A stretch of 64,000 bases of DNA from an uncultured Bacteroidia bacterium (GTDB taxonomy: Bacteria; Bacteroidota; Bacteroidia; Bacteroidales; F082). How positions within the stretch are numbered: position 1 is the first letter of the stretch; each line of letters opens with the position of its first letter. Positions 52,737 through 63,188 of this stretch are shown in pieces. The DNA is taken from contig CACYHP010000001.1 of the NCBI GenBank assembly GCA_902774295.1, positions 558,001-622,000 on the forward strand, in the 5' to 3' direction. The translations under genes were made by a program, and so were the position numbers. Under the pieces are notes generated by a model. It was not told where the DNA came from and did not search any database. It saw only the letters and a list, made by a program, of their open reading frames with translations.

Positions 52737-55700
52737 ATGGAATATAATTTTGAAGAAATCGAGAAAAAATGGCAGGAATATTGGCGTGAAAACAAGACTT
52801 ATCATGTTGATATTGACCACAATAAGCCGAAGTTTTATGTTTTGGACATGTTTCCTTATCCGTCGGGCGCGGGTCTTCATGTGGGACATCCTCTTGGATA
52901 CATCGCATCGGATATTTACGCTCGCTACAAGCGCTTGAAGGGTTTCAACGTGCTTCACCCGATGGGTTACGATGCCTACGGACTTCCGGCTGAACAGTAT
53001 GCCATCCAGACAGGTACACATCCTGCTATCACCACGGAGAAAAACATCAACCGTTACCGTGAGCAGATGGATAAGATCGGTTTCTGCTACGACTGGGACC
53101 GCGAGGTGCGCACCAGCGACCCACATTATTATAAATGGACTCAGTGGACGTTCATCCAGCTGTTCAACTCATTCTATTGCAACAAATGCAAGAAGGCCAA
53201 GCCTATCGCCGACCTCGTCGACTATTTCAAGAAAAACGGTACCAGCGGACTCGACATCGCCTGCACCAAGCCGATGAGCTTCACCGCCGCGCAGTGGAAG
53301 ATGATGAGCGAGCGTGAACAGCAGGAAACACTGATGAACTACCGCCTCGCTTACCTCGCCGACACCATGGTCAACTGGTGTCCGGAACTCGGGACGGTGC
53401 TCGCCAACGATGAGGTTCAGGATGGACTCTCAGTGCGCGGCGGATATCCTGTGATCCGTAAGTCGATGAAACAGTGGCTGCTGCGTATCACAGCTTACGC
53501 CGAACGTCTCCTCGAAGGTCTCGAGACCCTCGATTGGACCGAGTCAATAAAAGACGTGCAGCGTAACTGGATAGGCAAGTCAATGGGTGCCTCGGTGTTC
53601 TTCAAAGTCGCTGATAAAGATATAGATTTCGAGGTGTTTACAACTCGTGCCGATACCTTGTTCGGCGTCACCTTCATGGTGCTCGCACCTGAACACGAGA
53701 TGATAAAACAGCTCACCACCAAAGAACAGCGCGCCGCTGTCGAAGAATACGTCACTTGGGCTAAGAACCGCTCCGAGCGCGAGCGTATGTCAGAAGTGAA
53801 GAAGGTGAGCGGCGTGTTCACAGGCTCTTACGCCGTCAACCCGTTCAACGGAACAAAAATCCCAATTTGGGTCTCAGATTATGTCCTCATGGGCTACGGC
53901 ACCGGCGCCATCATGGCAGTGCCGGCACACGACAGCCGCGACTTCGCTTTCGCACGTCATTTCAACCTTCCAATCATCCAGGTGGTGGCAAAACCAGGCG
54001 AGGAGCCGTCAGATCCTGCCACATGGACAGAGTCATTTGATGCAAAAGAAGGAGTACTCATAAACTCTGAGTTCCTCAACGGACTCACAGTGAAACAGGC
54101 TATCCTCCGCATGATTGAGGAGCTTGAGAAACTCGGCATCGGCAAAGGAAAGACCAACTATCGTCTGCGCGACGCCATCTTCAGCCGTCAGCGTTACTGG
54201 GGCGAGCCATTCCCGATTTATTATAAGGATGGCATGCCTTACGCCATGGATGTCAATAAGTTACCACTCGAACTGCCTTCTATCGACGCCTACAAACCGA
54301 CAGAGAACGGCGAGCCGCCATTAGCAAGAGCTAAAAACTGGGTCACCGAAGAAGGTTATCCTATCGAAACTAATACAATGCCAGGCTTTGCTGGCTCAAG
54401 CGGTTATTATCTCCGCTACATGGACCCGCATAACGATAAAGAATATTTCAGCAGAGAAGCCAACGATTATTGGCAAAATGTCGACCTTTACATCGGTGGC
54501 GCCGAACATGCTACTGGTCACCTCATCTATAGCCGTTTCTGGAACAAGTTCTTGTTCGACCTCGGACTTGCCTGCAAAGACGAGCCTTTCCAGAAGATGG
54601 TCAACCAAGGCATGATCCAAGGCCGCTCAAGCATCGCCTACCGTGTCAATCTCGAGAAAATATGCGAATATGCCGTCTGGAAGCGACTGAAAGAGAATAA
54701 GTTAGGACTTAAATTCGTGCGCGATTACAAGGAAGGACGCCGTCGCTTCGACTTCTTCTGCCCCGAAAAAGGCCTTATCATCGAAATCAACAGAATGGGC
54801 AACCTCGAACGTGTGGCTGAGCCTTGGCGTAAATATGCCGACGAACACGGCTACCGCCTGCTGTTGATACCTTTAGTAGATATCATCAACGACTTCGAAC
54901 AAGGCACCGACTACGTGCGCCAGCGTATGCGCGAGTTCTGCCTCGGCAACGACGTCCCTTCATTCATCCAAGGTGAGGGATACAGCGGCGGACCTATATT
55001 CGCATCGAAGAATCTGCCTGACATCGAGCAGTTTACTGACCCTATGTTGGTGGATATCAATATCGTACATAACGACATCCTCGACGTCAACGCTTTCCGC
55101 GAATGGCGCGACGACCTCAAAAATGCCCGTTTCTTCTTCGAAAGAGATAAAGAAGGCAACAAGGTGTTCGTCTGCGACTGGCTCATCGAGAAGATGTCAA
55201 AGTCCAAATTCAACGTACAAAACCCTGACGACCTCGTGGTGAAATACGGCGCCGACACCCTGCGTCTCTACGAGATGTTCCTCGGACCTCTCGAACAGTC
55301 AAAACCTTGGGATACCCAAGGAATTGAAGGCACATCACGTTTCCTGAAGAAGTTCTGGAAGCTCTACTCAGAGATAAGCTACGAGCCTGCAACAAAAGAA
55401 GAGATGAAGGTTCTGCACAAACTCATCAAGAAAGAGGAAGAAGACATCGAACGTATCTCGTTCAACACTGTCGTCTCGGCTTTCATGATTTGTGTCAACG
55501 AACTCACCGATATGAAGTGCAACAAACGTGCAATCCTCGAGCCTCTCGCAATCATGATTTCACCTTACGCACCGCATATCGCCGAAGAACTGTGGCATCA
55601 GATGGGTCACAACGACAGCGTCGTCAACCAGAAATTCCCTGAGTTCGATGCATCGAATGTGGTTGAGAACACCTTCACTTACCCGGTGTCATTCAACGGA

Positions 55701-55859
55701 AAGAAACGTTTCGACCTCGAGCTGCCTCTCGACATCAAGCAGGACGAAGTCCAGAACGCTGTCGTCAACGCACCTGAAGCTAAGAAGTGGCTCGAAGGCG
55801 TTAGTATCCGCAAGGTCATCTTCATCCCTAAGAAAATTATCAATATTGTTGTCGGATGA
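52737..55859 (+). CDS. leuS: Leucyl-tRNA synthetase with inserted DUF559-like domain
   Basis: 1040 residues, about 120 more than usual for Bacteroidetes LeuRS. Class Ia core is complete: HVGH at 48-51 (HIGH), editing domain with [14 protein letters not shown] at 819-823 and C-terminal anticodon-binding helices. Between [14 protein letters not shown] and [10 protein letters not shown] (residues about 639-765, bases 54651-55035) lies an extra domain: [20 protein letters not shown], then [17 protein letters not shown] with Asp-672 and Glu-683, then [10 protein letters not shown]. This matches the DUF559 branch of PD-(D/E)XK nucleases, but the third active-site position is Asn-685 instead of Asp/Lys. 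The enzyme charges tRNA-Leu; whether the insert still cuts or only binds nucleic acid is unknown. Head of an operon with a fucosidase (four-base overlap) and ahcY. Confidence 0.93.
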   Translation: MEYNFEEIEKKWQEYWRENKTYHVDIDHNKPKFYVLDMFPYPSGAGLHVGHPLGYIASDIYARYKRLKGFNVLHPMGYDAYGLPAEQYAIQTGTHPAITTEKNINRYREQMDKIGFCYDWDREVRTSDPHYYKWTQWTFIQLFNSFYCNKCKKAKPIADLVDYFKKNGTSGLDIACTKPMSFTAAQWKMMSEREQQETLMNYRLAYLADTMVNWCPELGTVLANDEVQDGLSVRGGYPVIRKSMKQWLLRITAYAERLLEGLETLDWTESIKDVQRNWIGKSMGASVFFKVADKDIDFEVFTTRADTLFGVTFMVLAPEHEMIKQLTTKEQRAAVEEYVTWAKNRSERERMSEVKKVSGVFTGSYAVNPFNGTKIPIWVSDYVLMGYGTGAIMAVPAHDSRDFAFARHFNLPIIQVVAKPGEEPSDPATWTESFDAKEGVLINSEFLNGLTVKQAILRMIEELEKLGIGKGKTNYRLRDAIFSRQRYWGEPFPIYYKDGMPYAMDVNKLPLELPSIDAYKPTENGEPPLARAKNWVTEEGYPIETNTMPGFAGSSGYYLRYMDPHNDKEYFSREANDYWQNVDLYIGGAEHATGHLIYSRFWNKFLFDLGLACKDEPFQKMVNQGMIQGRSSIAYRVNLEKICEYAVWKRLKENKLGLKFVRDYKEGRRRFDFFCPEKGLIIEINRMGNLERVAEPWRKYADEHGYRLLLIPLVDIINDFEQGTDYVRQRMREFCLGNDVPSFIQGEGYSGGPIFASKNLPDIEQFTDPMLVDINIVHNDILDVNAFREWRDDLKNARFFFERDKEGNKVFVCDWLIEKMSKSKFNVQNPDDLVVKYGADTLRLYEMFLGPLEQSKPWDTQGIEGTSRFLKKFWKLYSEISYEPATKEEMKVLHKLIKKEEEDIERISFNTVVSAFMICVNELTDMKCNKRAILEPLAIMISPYAPHIAEELWHQMGHNDSVVNQKFPEFDASNVVENTFTYPVSFNGKKRFDLELPLDIKQDEVQNAVVNAPEAKKWLEGVSIRKVIFIPKKIINIVVG

Positions 55860-57241
55860 TGAAAAAACTGGTTTTTGCGATACTAGTATTAATAGGAACT
55901 GCGTCAGTTTCGGCTCAAGACCTCACGCAACCTGAGACAGACCCTGTCATCACCAGCCGCATCGCGGAATGGCAGGATCTTAAGTTCGGTTTCATGATGC
56001 ACTGGGGCATGTATGCTCAATGGGGCGTGGTCGAGTCGTGGTCTATCTGTAACGAAGACTGGATTAACCGCAATGGTGCTAACTATATTCAGTATAAAGC
56101 TGATTATCAAGCACTTAACACTACGTTTAATCCAACGAAATTCAATCCTGAAGAGTGGGCTAAGCTCGCAAAAGAGGCAGGAATGAAGTACGTCGTATTC
56201 ACCACCAAGCATCACGATGGATTCTGCATGTACGACACCAAAGAAACGACCTATTCCACCGTCGATCCGTCATGTCCTTTTTCAGAAAATGAGAAAGCCG
56301 ACATCACTGGTGCTATCGTGGAAGCCTTTAGAAATCAAGGCTTTTGGACAGGTCTCTACTTCTCTAAAGCCGACTGGCATCATCCGGACTACTGGGCTGA
56401 ACAGTGGGCGACTCCAGATAGAAACGTCAACTACGACCCTCAGAAATATCCTGAAAGATGGCAGAGTTTCTGCGATTTCACCTACAACCAGATTCATGAG
56501 TTGACTCACAACTACGGTGACATCGACATTTTGTGGCTCGATGGCGGCTGGGTGCGTCCGGAATACAGCCTCAATGACGAATATCGCGAATGGCTCGGCT
56601 GCAAAGGCTATATCCAGGACATCGACATGCCGAAAATAGCAGCTATGGCTCGCGAAAACAACCCCGACCTCATCATCGTCGACCGCACAGTGCACGGAAA
56701 ATTTGAGAACTACCAGACTCCTGAGCAACAGGTGCCTGACACTCTGCTTCCGTTCCCGTGGGAGACATGCATGTCAATGGGTGACTCGTGGTCTTATGTT
56801 GAAACCGATAACTATAAGAGTACCAATAAGATAGTGCATCTTCTTGTGGATATCGTGGCAAAAGGCGGCAACTACCTCCTCAATGTAGGTCCGTCACCTG
56901 AGGGCGAGCTGCCTCCAACAGCTGTTGAGCGTATGCACGGAATCGGTAACTGGATGAAAATCAATGGTGAAGCCATCTATGGTACACGTCCTTTCTATCC
57001 ATATTGCGATGGCAAAGTGCGCTTCACTCAGAAAAACGGCAAGATTTACGCGATTTATATGCTTGACGAAGGCGAAACGATGCCTAACTCAATCAAAATC
57101 AATGCAGAACTGAATAAAAACAAGGTAAAAATCCTCGGCAGCAAGGCAAAAGCGAAGCTCACCAAGACCGCCGACGGATACCTTATTAATATTAATGGCG
57201 ATGTCAACCTCGAACACGCCGTCGTTTTTGAATTAAAATAA
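55856..57241 (+). CDS. Alpha-L-fucosidase, GH29 family, secreted
   Basis: 461 residues. ATG at 55856 overlaps the leuS stop; a second ATG follows at once. Signal peptide at about 1-20 ([17 protein letters not shown]). GH29 catalytic barrel: [32 protein letters not shown], and [11 protein letters not shown] with the nucleophile Asp in LWLDGG. After the barrel are [17 protein letters not shown] and a small C-terminal beta domain. It releases alpha-linked fucose from host or plant glycans in the periplasm or outside. Nothing here shows a polysaccharide utilisation locus, and its place between leuS and ahcY is unusual for a glycosidase. Confidence 0.93.
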   Translation: MMKKLVFAILVLIGTASVSAQDLTQPETDPVITSRIAEWQDLKFGFMMHWGMYAQWGVVESWSICNEDWINRNGANYIQYKADYQALNTTFNPTKFNPEEWAKLAKEAGMKYVVFTTKHHDGFCMYDTKETTYSTVDPSCPFSENEKADITGAIVEAFRNQGFWTGLYFSKADWHHPDYWAEQWATPDRNVNYDPQKYPERWQSFCDFTYNQIHELTHNYGDIDILWLDGGWVRPEYSLNDEYREWLGCKGYIQDIDMPKIAAMARENNPDLIIVDRTVHGKFENYQTPEQQVPDTLLPFPWETCMSMGDSWSYVETDNYKSTNKIVHLLVDIVAKGGNYLLNVGPSPEGELPPTAVERMHGIGNWMKINGEAIYGTRPFYPYCDGKVRFTQKNGKIYAIYMLDEGETMPNSIKINAELNKNKVKILGSKAKAKLTKTADGYLININGDVNLEHAVVFELK

Positions 57242-57250
57242 AATTGAAAT

Positions 57251-58678
57251 ATGAAAGAAGAACTCAAAAGAATGGATCTTCCATACCTCATCGCTGACCT
57301 GAGTCTGGCAGAGTGGGGAAGGAAAGACATTGAAATTTCAGAACACGAGATGCCTGGGTTGATGGCACTTCGTAAGAAATACGGCGAGAGCAAGCCTCTC
57401 AAAGGCGCACGCATCAGCGGCTCGCTCCACATGACCATCCAAACCGCATGTCTCATCGAAACGTTGAAAGCTCTCGGCGCCGAGGTGCGCTGGGCAAGCT
57501 GCAACATCTTCTCGACACAAGACCATGCCGCTGCAGGCATCGTGGCAGGCGGAACACCAGTGTTTGCTTGGAAAGGCGAGACCCTCGACGACTACTGGTG
57601 GTGCACCATGCGCGCCCTCACATTCCCTGATGGCAACGGCCCGGACCTCATCGTCGACGACGGTGGCGACGCTACTCTGTTGATACACAAAGGCTACGAA
57701 TGCGAAAACAACCCCAAACTCCTCGAAGTGGAACCCGCAAACGCCGAAGAAAAAGCCTTGATGGGTGTCATAAAAGAGACTTATAAGATGGATCCTCAGC
57801 ATTGGCACAAAGTTGTCGCTAACTGGAAAGGCGTGTCGGAAGAGACAACAACAGGGGTTCACCGTCTCTATCAGATGAAAGAGGCAGGCAAACTTCTCGT
57901 CCCGGCTATCAACGTGAACGACAGCGTCACAAAGAGTAAGTTCGACAACTTGTACGGCTGCCGCGAGTCACTCGCCGACGGTATCAAACGTGCTACAGAT
58001 GTCATGCTGGCTGGTAAAGTCATTGTGGTGCTCGGCTACGGCGACGTCGGTAAAGGCTGCGCACAGTCGATGCGTTCATACGGCGCCCGCGTCCTCGTGA
58101 CAGAAATAGACCCTATTTGCGCGCTGCAGGCTGCAATGGAAGGCTACGAAGTCACCACAATGGAAGAGGCAGTGAAAGAAGGCAACATCTTCGTCACATG
58201 CACAGGCAACTGCGACGTCATCACACTCGAGCACATGCTCCAGATGAAAGACCAGGCTATCGTCTGCAACATCGGTCACTTCGACAACGAGATTCAGGTC
58301 AACGCACTTGAAAACTATAAAGGTGTCAAGAAAATCAACATCAAACCGCAGGTCGACAAGTTCGTCAAACCTGATGGAAAAGCCATCTTCATCCTGGCTG
58401 AAGGCCGTCTCGTGAACCTCGGCTGCGCTACAGGTCACGCCAGCTTCGTGATGAGTAACTCATTCACCAACCAGACCCTCGCACAGATGGACCTCTGGGA
58501 GAAACGCGGAACATATCCGATCGACGTGTACTGCCTGCCGAAATATCTCGACGAGGAGGTGGCACGCTTACATCTCGAGAAGATAGGGGTGAAGCTCACC
58601 AAACTGACACAGAAACAGGCCGATTACATTGGCGTTCCGATCAATGGACCATTCAAATCGGATATCTACAGATATTAA
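57251..58678 (+). CDS. ahcY: Adenosylhomocysteinase
   Basis: 475 residues. NAD-dependent enzyme splitting S-adenosylhomocysteine into adenosine and homocysteine, keeping methylation running. Substrate domain: [31 protein letters not shown]. Rossmann domain: [25 protein letters not shown]. Active-site strand [17 protein letters not shown] and the C-terminal tail [24 protein letters not shown], the dimer NAD-contacting Lys-Tyr end. Length and ends are normal. Nine bases after the fucosidase gene, ended by a strong terminator. Confidence 0.97.
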   Translation: MKEELKRMDLPYLIADLSLAEWGRKDIEISEHEMPGLMALRKKYGESKPLKGARISGSLHMTIQTACLIETLKALGAEVRWASCNIFSTQDHAAAGIVAGGTPVFAWKGETLDDYWWCTMRALTFPDGNGPDLIVDDGGDATLLIHKGYECENNPKLLEVEPANAEEKALMGVIKETYKMDPQHWHKVVANWKGVSEETTTGVHRLYQMKEAGKLLVPAINVNDSVTKSKFDNLYGCRESLADGIKRATDVMLAGKVIVVLGYGDVGKGCAQSMRSYGARVLVTEIDPICALQAAMEGYEVTTMEEAVKEGNIFVTCTGNCDVITLEHMLQMKDQAIVCNIGHFDNEIQVNALENYKGVKKINIKPQVDKFVKPDGKAIFILAEGRLVNLGCATGHASFVMSNSFTNQTLAQMDLWEKRGTYPIDVYCLPKYLDEEVARLHLEKIGVKLTKLTQKQADYIGVPINGPFKSDIYRY

Positions 58679-58684
58679 AAAAAA

Positions 58685-58713
58685 AACGGCGTTTTCAAAC
58701 GCCGTTTTTTTTA
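58685..58713 (+). terminator. Rho-independent terminator after ahcY
   Basis: AACGGCGTTT (58685-58694) pairs with AAACGCCGTT (58697-58706), followed by TTTTTTTT. On the minus strand the A-tract mirrors this, so it also ends the convergent lipoprotein gene. Confidence 0.92.
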
Positions 58714-59151
58714 TTAATTGTAAACCCTCAACGCAGTGCCGTCGTACTGCGTGAAATATTGCGTCAGAGGATAGCCGGTGCCTTCTATTATGCTACCATC
58801 TAAAATAGAATATTTATAGTCGAGGCAGGTGTCGACAACAAATGGCATCTCCACAATCAGACGGTTGTTTGGACAAGCATAAGGCTCGTTAGGTGCCATG
58901 CGCTCGTAAGCCCTGAACTCGTCAACATGATACCTATATATAATAATACCATAGCTCGGCAACGGAGCAGTGATATACATCCAGCCACCTACAGCGTTAA
59001 GTTCTTGAAATTCAATAGTATTTGGATATATCACGAAGTTAAGGCTTACCTCTGGAGTATTAGGATTATCGGGTTTGCTGTTACATGAAACGGCAAAAAT
59101 CGCCATTGAAGCGACAAAAAAAATCATCGAAATTTTTAAAAAATGTCTCAT
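58714..59151 (-). CDS. Rieske-like lipoprotein lacking cluster ligands
   Basis: 145 residues from ATG 59151. Lipoprotein signal with lipobox AVSC (Cys-23). The body follows the pattern of small Bacteroidales Rieske-fold lipoproteins: a first-strand region (LNFVIYPNTIEFQELNAVGGWMYI), IIIYRYHVDEFRAYERMAPNEPYACPNN, then CLDYKYSILDGSIIEGTGYPLTQY and a final ALRVYN. In true Rieske proteins, two CxH/CxxH pairs hold the 2Fe-2S cluster; here only ACPNN and CLDYKYS remain and the His residues are absent. Fold assignment is by pattern and moderate; function unknown. Confidence 0.65.
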   Translation of the reverse strand: MRHFLKISMIFFVASMAIFAVSCNSKPDNPNTPEVSLNFVIYPNTIEFQELNAVGGWMYITAPLPSYGIIIYRYHVDEFRAYERMAPNEPYACPNNRLIVEMPFVVDTCLDYKYSILDGSIIEGTGYPLTQYFTQYDGTALRVYN

Positions 59152-59360
59152 TTCAAAATTATTTTGGTGCAAAATTAATATTTTTTTTGACAAAAAGAGG
59201 TCCAAATGTGGATTAAAAATCTTTCCTAAAACCCTAAAATTTGATTTTTAGCAAAATTTTTCAAATAAAATACACGATTATAAAATGTTTATTTCTAACG
59301 TGTTACAATGTTTTAACTGAAAATGTTGAAAAATATTTTTCCTAAATTAAAATTAATTGC

Positions 59361-59391
59361 TTGTCGGTATGAAAAAATTGTTGTAATTTTG
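59361..59391 (+). promoter_or_regulatory. Promoter of TonB-dependent receptor gene
   Basis: TTG 59361-59363, 20-base spacer, TAATTTTG 59384-59391; 63 bases before the ATG. The remaining gap from 59152 is very AT-rich and shows no other feature. Confidence 0.5.
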
Positions 59392-59454
59392 AACCCTAAA
59401 AATGTGTCCTGAAAAATGGAAATTATTTGATAGTATAACATAAAAATTCAAGGT

Positions 59455-62400
59455 ATGTTAAAAAAATTACTATTTTTACTCTGCATCGTGCTGACGTCGT
59501 GGTCGTTGGCACTTGCACAACAAGGTCGTCTCAAGGGTGTCATTACTGACAAGGATACCGGCGAGCCTATCGCATTTGCCAATGTCGTTTTGGAAAACGG
59601 CGGTACGCAGGTGGGTGGTGCCAGTACGGACTTTGACGGTAACTACGACATCAACCCTATTCCTCCGGGAACTTACGACCTGAGAGCAACATTCGTTGGT
59701 TACAACACTGTCGTTATGACAGGCGTTGTTATCCCAGGTAACAAGATTACCTTCCAAGACATCAAGATGAGCATGCAGTCGGAAGTGCTTGATGCTGTTG
59801 AGATTGTCGATTACAAAGTGCCTTTGATTTCAAAGGACCAGACTTCAGCGGGTGCTACCATCACCGCCGAGGAAATCGCGAAGATGCCTAACCGTTCGGC
59901 AGACGCTGTTGCAGCTACCGTCGGTGGTGTGTTCTCGTCAGACGGTGAAGTCGGTAACATGCGTGGTGCACGTTCTGAAGGTACAGTTTATTACATCGAC
60001 GGTGTCCGCGTCATCGGTAGCCACTCGGTGCCTCAGTCAGCTATCGACCAAGTCGAGGTCATGCTTTCTGGTACCCCTGCTATGTACGGCGACGTCACCG
60101 GTGGTATTATTAACATGACAACTAAAGGACCTTCAAGAACATTCGGTGCAGGTTTGGAAGTTGAACAGTCAGTCGACGGCTACGGCCACACCAGAGTCGG
60201 CATCAACGCACAAGGTCCTCTCATCAAAGGTAAGAAATCTGAGACAGCTCTCTTAGGATTCTTCATCGCTGGTGAGTTCACCCGTAACAAAGATGGCGCG
60301 ATTTCTGCAATCGGTCACCATAAAGCAAGCGACGAATGGTTGGATTATATCAAGGAACATCCTCTCCGCCTCGCTAGCGACGGACAAGGTGTCTATCCTA
60401 ACGGTGAGTTCACAAGAATGGGTTCAATGGAATATGTAAAGAACTCTCAGAACACATCAAACTGGACAATCAACACCAGAGGTAACGTGAGTATCCGTAC
60501 TACCGAGACTATCAACCTCACAATCGGTGGTAGCTACATGAAACAGAAAGCTCACGGATTCAGCCGTAACCAGGAATACTTTAACTTCGATAAGAACTAT
60601 ATTTCTGACTACCAGAACTGGAGCGTTTATGGACGTTTCACCCAGAGATTCCCAACGTCACCTGAGAGCACTTCTCTTATCAAGAACTTCTACTATAGCT
60701 TGCAGGTCGACTACTCAAGAGTGAACAGTTCAAACTATGACCCAGACCATAAGAAAGATATTTGGAAATATGGTTACCTCGGTAAGTACTCCATCTATAA
60801 GACCCCATCTTACACAATGGATACAGCCATCACAGTTAACGGTCATACTTATACAAACGTTTGGCATACAGCATCATGGGATTATGATACATTGGTCACA
60901 TTCGCACCATCAGACTATAACCCATTGCTCGCCAAATATACCTCTATGATTTATGACTTGTATAATGATCCTGCAGGACACTATACAAACTTCGATGATA
61001 TCCAGCTCAGCCAGGGTCTTCTCAACTCAGGTTCACCATCACCATTCTATGGCTTGTATGCTGCTCCTGGTTCAATCCAGGCCAACTACGGCTATTCTGA
61101 AAGCGACCAGTTCGCAGTGAACCTCGCAACAGCTATGACAATGGGCAACCACGAAATCAAGTTCGGTCTCCAGTATGAACAGCGTAACAGCAGATCATGG
61201 GGCGTTGGTGGTCGTAACTTGTGGTACCTCATGAGAAACCTCGCCAACTTCCATATCGATCAGTTGGATGTCAATAACCCTGAAATCGTCAGCTACAACG
61301 GCTTCGTTGATACAGTGAAATTCTACAGAATGTATAACGCTGCCGATCAGTATCAGTTCGACAAGAACCTCCGTTCAGCCCTCGGTCTTAGCACAACAGG
61401 CGTCGACTGGATCAACACTGACTCATACGATTTCAACGACAACTCAATTGAATACTACGACAGAGACGGTGTCATGCACAAAGCTTACCTCCAGGACGGC
61501 TTCGACATCAGCATGTTCACACCAGACGAGTTGACACAGGACGGTAACTCATACGTATCATACTACGGCTATGACTACCTCGGTAAGAAACTCAAGAAAC
61601 AGCCTAGCTTCGATGATTTCTTCACAGAGACAGATGAAAACGGTAACTACACACGTCCAGTAGGTTCATACAGACCTATCTACATGGCAGGTTACCTCCA
61701 GGATAAGTTCGCTTTCAAAGACCTTATCTTCAACATCGGTGTCCGTGTCGACCGTTTCGACGCTAACCAGAAAGTCTTGAAAGACCCTTATATCCTCTAT
61801 GATTACTATACAGTAGGCGATAAGATGAACAACGGTAAACTCATCCTTCCTAACGGTACTTCAGTTGACGTTCCGGATAACATCGGCAGCGACTACGCAG
61901 TATACGTTAATAATATTAAGGATATTACTCAAGTCATGGGTTATCGTATTGATAACACTTGGTACAATGCAGAAGGTGCTGAAATCAGCGACCCTACAAC
62001 TTTGAACGCCGGTAACGGTGTCACAGCATGGGTGAAGGATAAAGACCAGTCACACGTTGACGCTAAGTCATTCAAGGATTACAACCCACAGTGGACAGTG
62101 ATGCCTCGTATCTCCTTCTCATTCCCGATTTCAGACGACGCTTTGTTCTTCGCTCACTATGACGTTTTGACACAGCGTCCTACAAACATCCACACCAACA
62201 TCTATGATTATTACTACTTCGAACAGAACAGCAGTACTATCAACAACCCAGCTTTGAAACCTTCACAGACAATCGACTATGAGCTCGGTTTCACCCAGAA
62301 GCTGACCAACTCGTCATCAATGACAATCACTGCTTACTACAAGGAGTTCCGTAACATGATCCAGATGTACCGTTACACAGGTGCTTATCCTAAGGATTAC

Positions 62401-63165
62401 TCATCATACAGCAACTTGGACTTCGGTACTGTGAAAGGTCTCACAGCATCATACGACTTGCGTAGAACAAAGAACGTCCGTCTGCGTGCTTCTTACACCT
62501 TGCAGTATTCAAACGCTACAGGTGCTTCATCAACCACAATGGAAGCTTTGATCGCAGCTGGTGTTCCTAACTTGCGTTCAACATTCGCTATGCCTTGGGA
62601 CCGTCGTCACCAGTTCAACGTTTCATTGGATTACCGTTTCGCAAGCGGCAAGGACTACAACGGTCCTGTGTCAAAACGCGAGAAATCAGGTAAGAAACCT
62701 ATCCAATGGCTCGCCAACACTGGTCTCGCCGTCACAATGAACGGTGGTTCAGGTACTCCTTACACAGCACAGAGCAACATCAACTCACCTATCACTCAAG
62801 GTACTAGACTGTTGAAAGGTTCATACTACGGATCACGCCTCCCATGGGCATTCCGTTTCGATATGAAGATCGACAAGGATATCGACCTTAAGCTTGGTAA
62901 GAAAGAAGGTGAAAGACGTCCAGCTTACCTGAACGTTTATCTCCAGGTGCTCAACGTACTTAATTCAAAGAATATCATTGATGTCTATTCATCAACCGGT
63001 AATCCAGATGACGATGGTTACCTCTCAGCTCCTGAATGGCAGCGTGAAATCGCTAACCAGACAAATGCTGATTCATATGCTGAATTGTACAGACTGTATG
63101 TCGACAACATGTACAATTACTCATCACCACGTCAGATTAGAATTGGTATGATCTTTAACTTCTAA
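59455..63165 (+). CDS. TonB-dependent outer-membrane receptor with carboxypeptidase-regulatory-like domain
   Basis: 1236 residues. Signal peptide at 1-21 (LLFLLCIVLTSWSLALA). CarboxypepD_reg-like domain (24-110: GRLKGVITDKDTGEPIAFANVVLENGG), plug domain (about 130-230: AEEIAKMPNRSADAVAATVGGVFSSDGE, TVYYIDGVRVIG, DVTGGIINMTTKG), then the 22-strand barrel ending in aromatic RIGMIFNF. It imports a large ligand through the outer membrane with TonB energy. No SusD partner follows; instead a secreted protein of another family starts 23 bases later, so this is not a Sus-type glycan locus. Codon use is strongly biased, suggesting high expression. Confidence 0.93.
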   Translation: MLKKLLFLLCIVLTSWSLALAQQGRLKGVITDKDTGEPIAFANVVLENGGTQVGGASTDFDGNYDINPIPPGTYDLRATFVGYNTVVMTGVVIPGNKITFQDIKMSMQSEVLDAVEIVDYKVPLISKDQTSAGATITAEEIAKMPNRSADAVAATVGGVFSSDGEVGNMRGARSEGTVYYIDGVRVIGSHSVPQSAIDQVEVMLSGTPAMYGDVTGGIINMTTKGPSRTFGAGLEVEQSVDGYGHTRVGINAQGPLIKGKKSETALLGFFIAGEFTRNKDGAISAIGHHKASDEWLDYIKEHPLRLASDGQGVYPNGEFTRMGSMEYVKNSQNTSNWTINTRGNVSIRTTETINLTIGGSYMKQKAHGFSRNQEYFNFDKNYISDYQNWSVYGRFTQRFPTSPESTSLIKNFYYSLQVDYSRVNSSNYDPDHKKDIWKYGYLGKYSIYKTPSYTMDTAITVNGHTYTNVWHTASWDYDTLVTFAPSDYNPLLAKYTSMIYDLYNDPAGHYTNFDDIQLSQGLLNSGSPSPFYGLYAAPGSIQANYGYSESDQFAVNLATAMTMGNHEIKFGLQYEQRNSRSWGVGGRNLWYLMRNLANFHIDQLDVNNPEIVSYNGFVDTVKFYRMYNAADQYQFDKNLRSALGLSTTGVDWINTDSYDFNDNSIEYYDRDGVMHKAYLQDGFDISMFTPDELTQDGNSYVSYYGYDYLGKKLKKQPSFDDFFTETDENGNYTRPVGSYRPIYMAGYLQDKFAFKDLIFNIGVRVDRFDANQKVLKDPYILYDYYTVGDKMNNGKLILPNGTSVDVPDNIGSDYAVYVNNIKDITQVMGYRIDNTWYNAEGAEISDPTTLNAGNGVTAWVKDKDQSHVDAKSFKDYNPQWTVMPRISFSFPISDDALFFAHYDVLTQRPTNIHTNIYDYYYFEQNSSTINNPALKPSQTIDYELGFTQKLTNSSSMTITAYYKEFRNMIQMYRYTGAYPKDYSSYSNLDFGTVKGLTASYDLRRTKNVRLRASYTLQYSNATGASSTTMEALIAAGVPNLRSTFAMPWDRRHQFNVSLDYRFASGKDYNGPVSKREKSGKKPIQWLANTGLAVTMNGGSGTPYTAQSNINSPITQGTRLLKGSYYGSRLPWAFRFDMKIDKDIDLKLGKKEGERRPAYLNVYLQVLNVLNSKNIIDVYSSTGNPDDDGYLSAPEWQREIANQTNADSYAELYRLYVDNMYNYSSPRQIRIGMIFNF

Positions 63166-63188
63166 ACAGAATAATAAATACTGATAAT

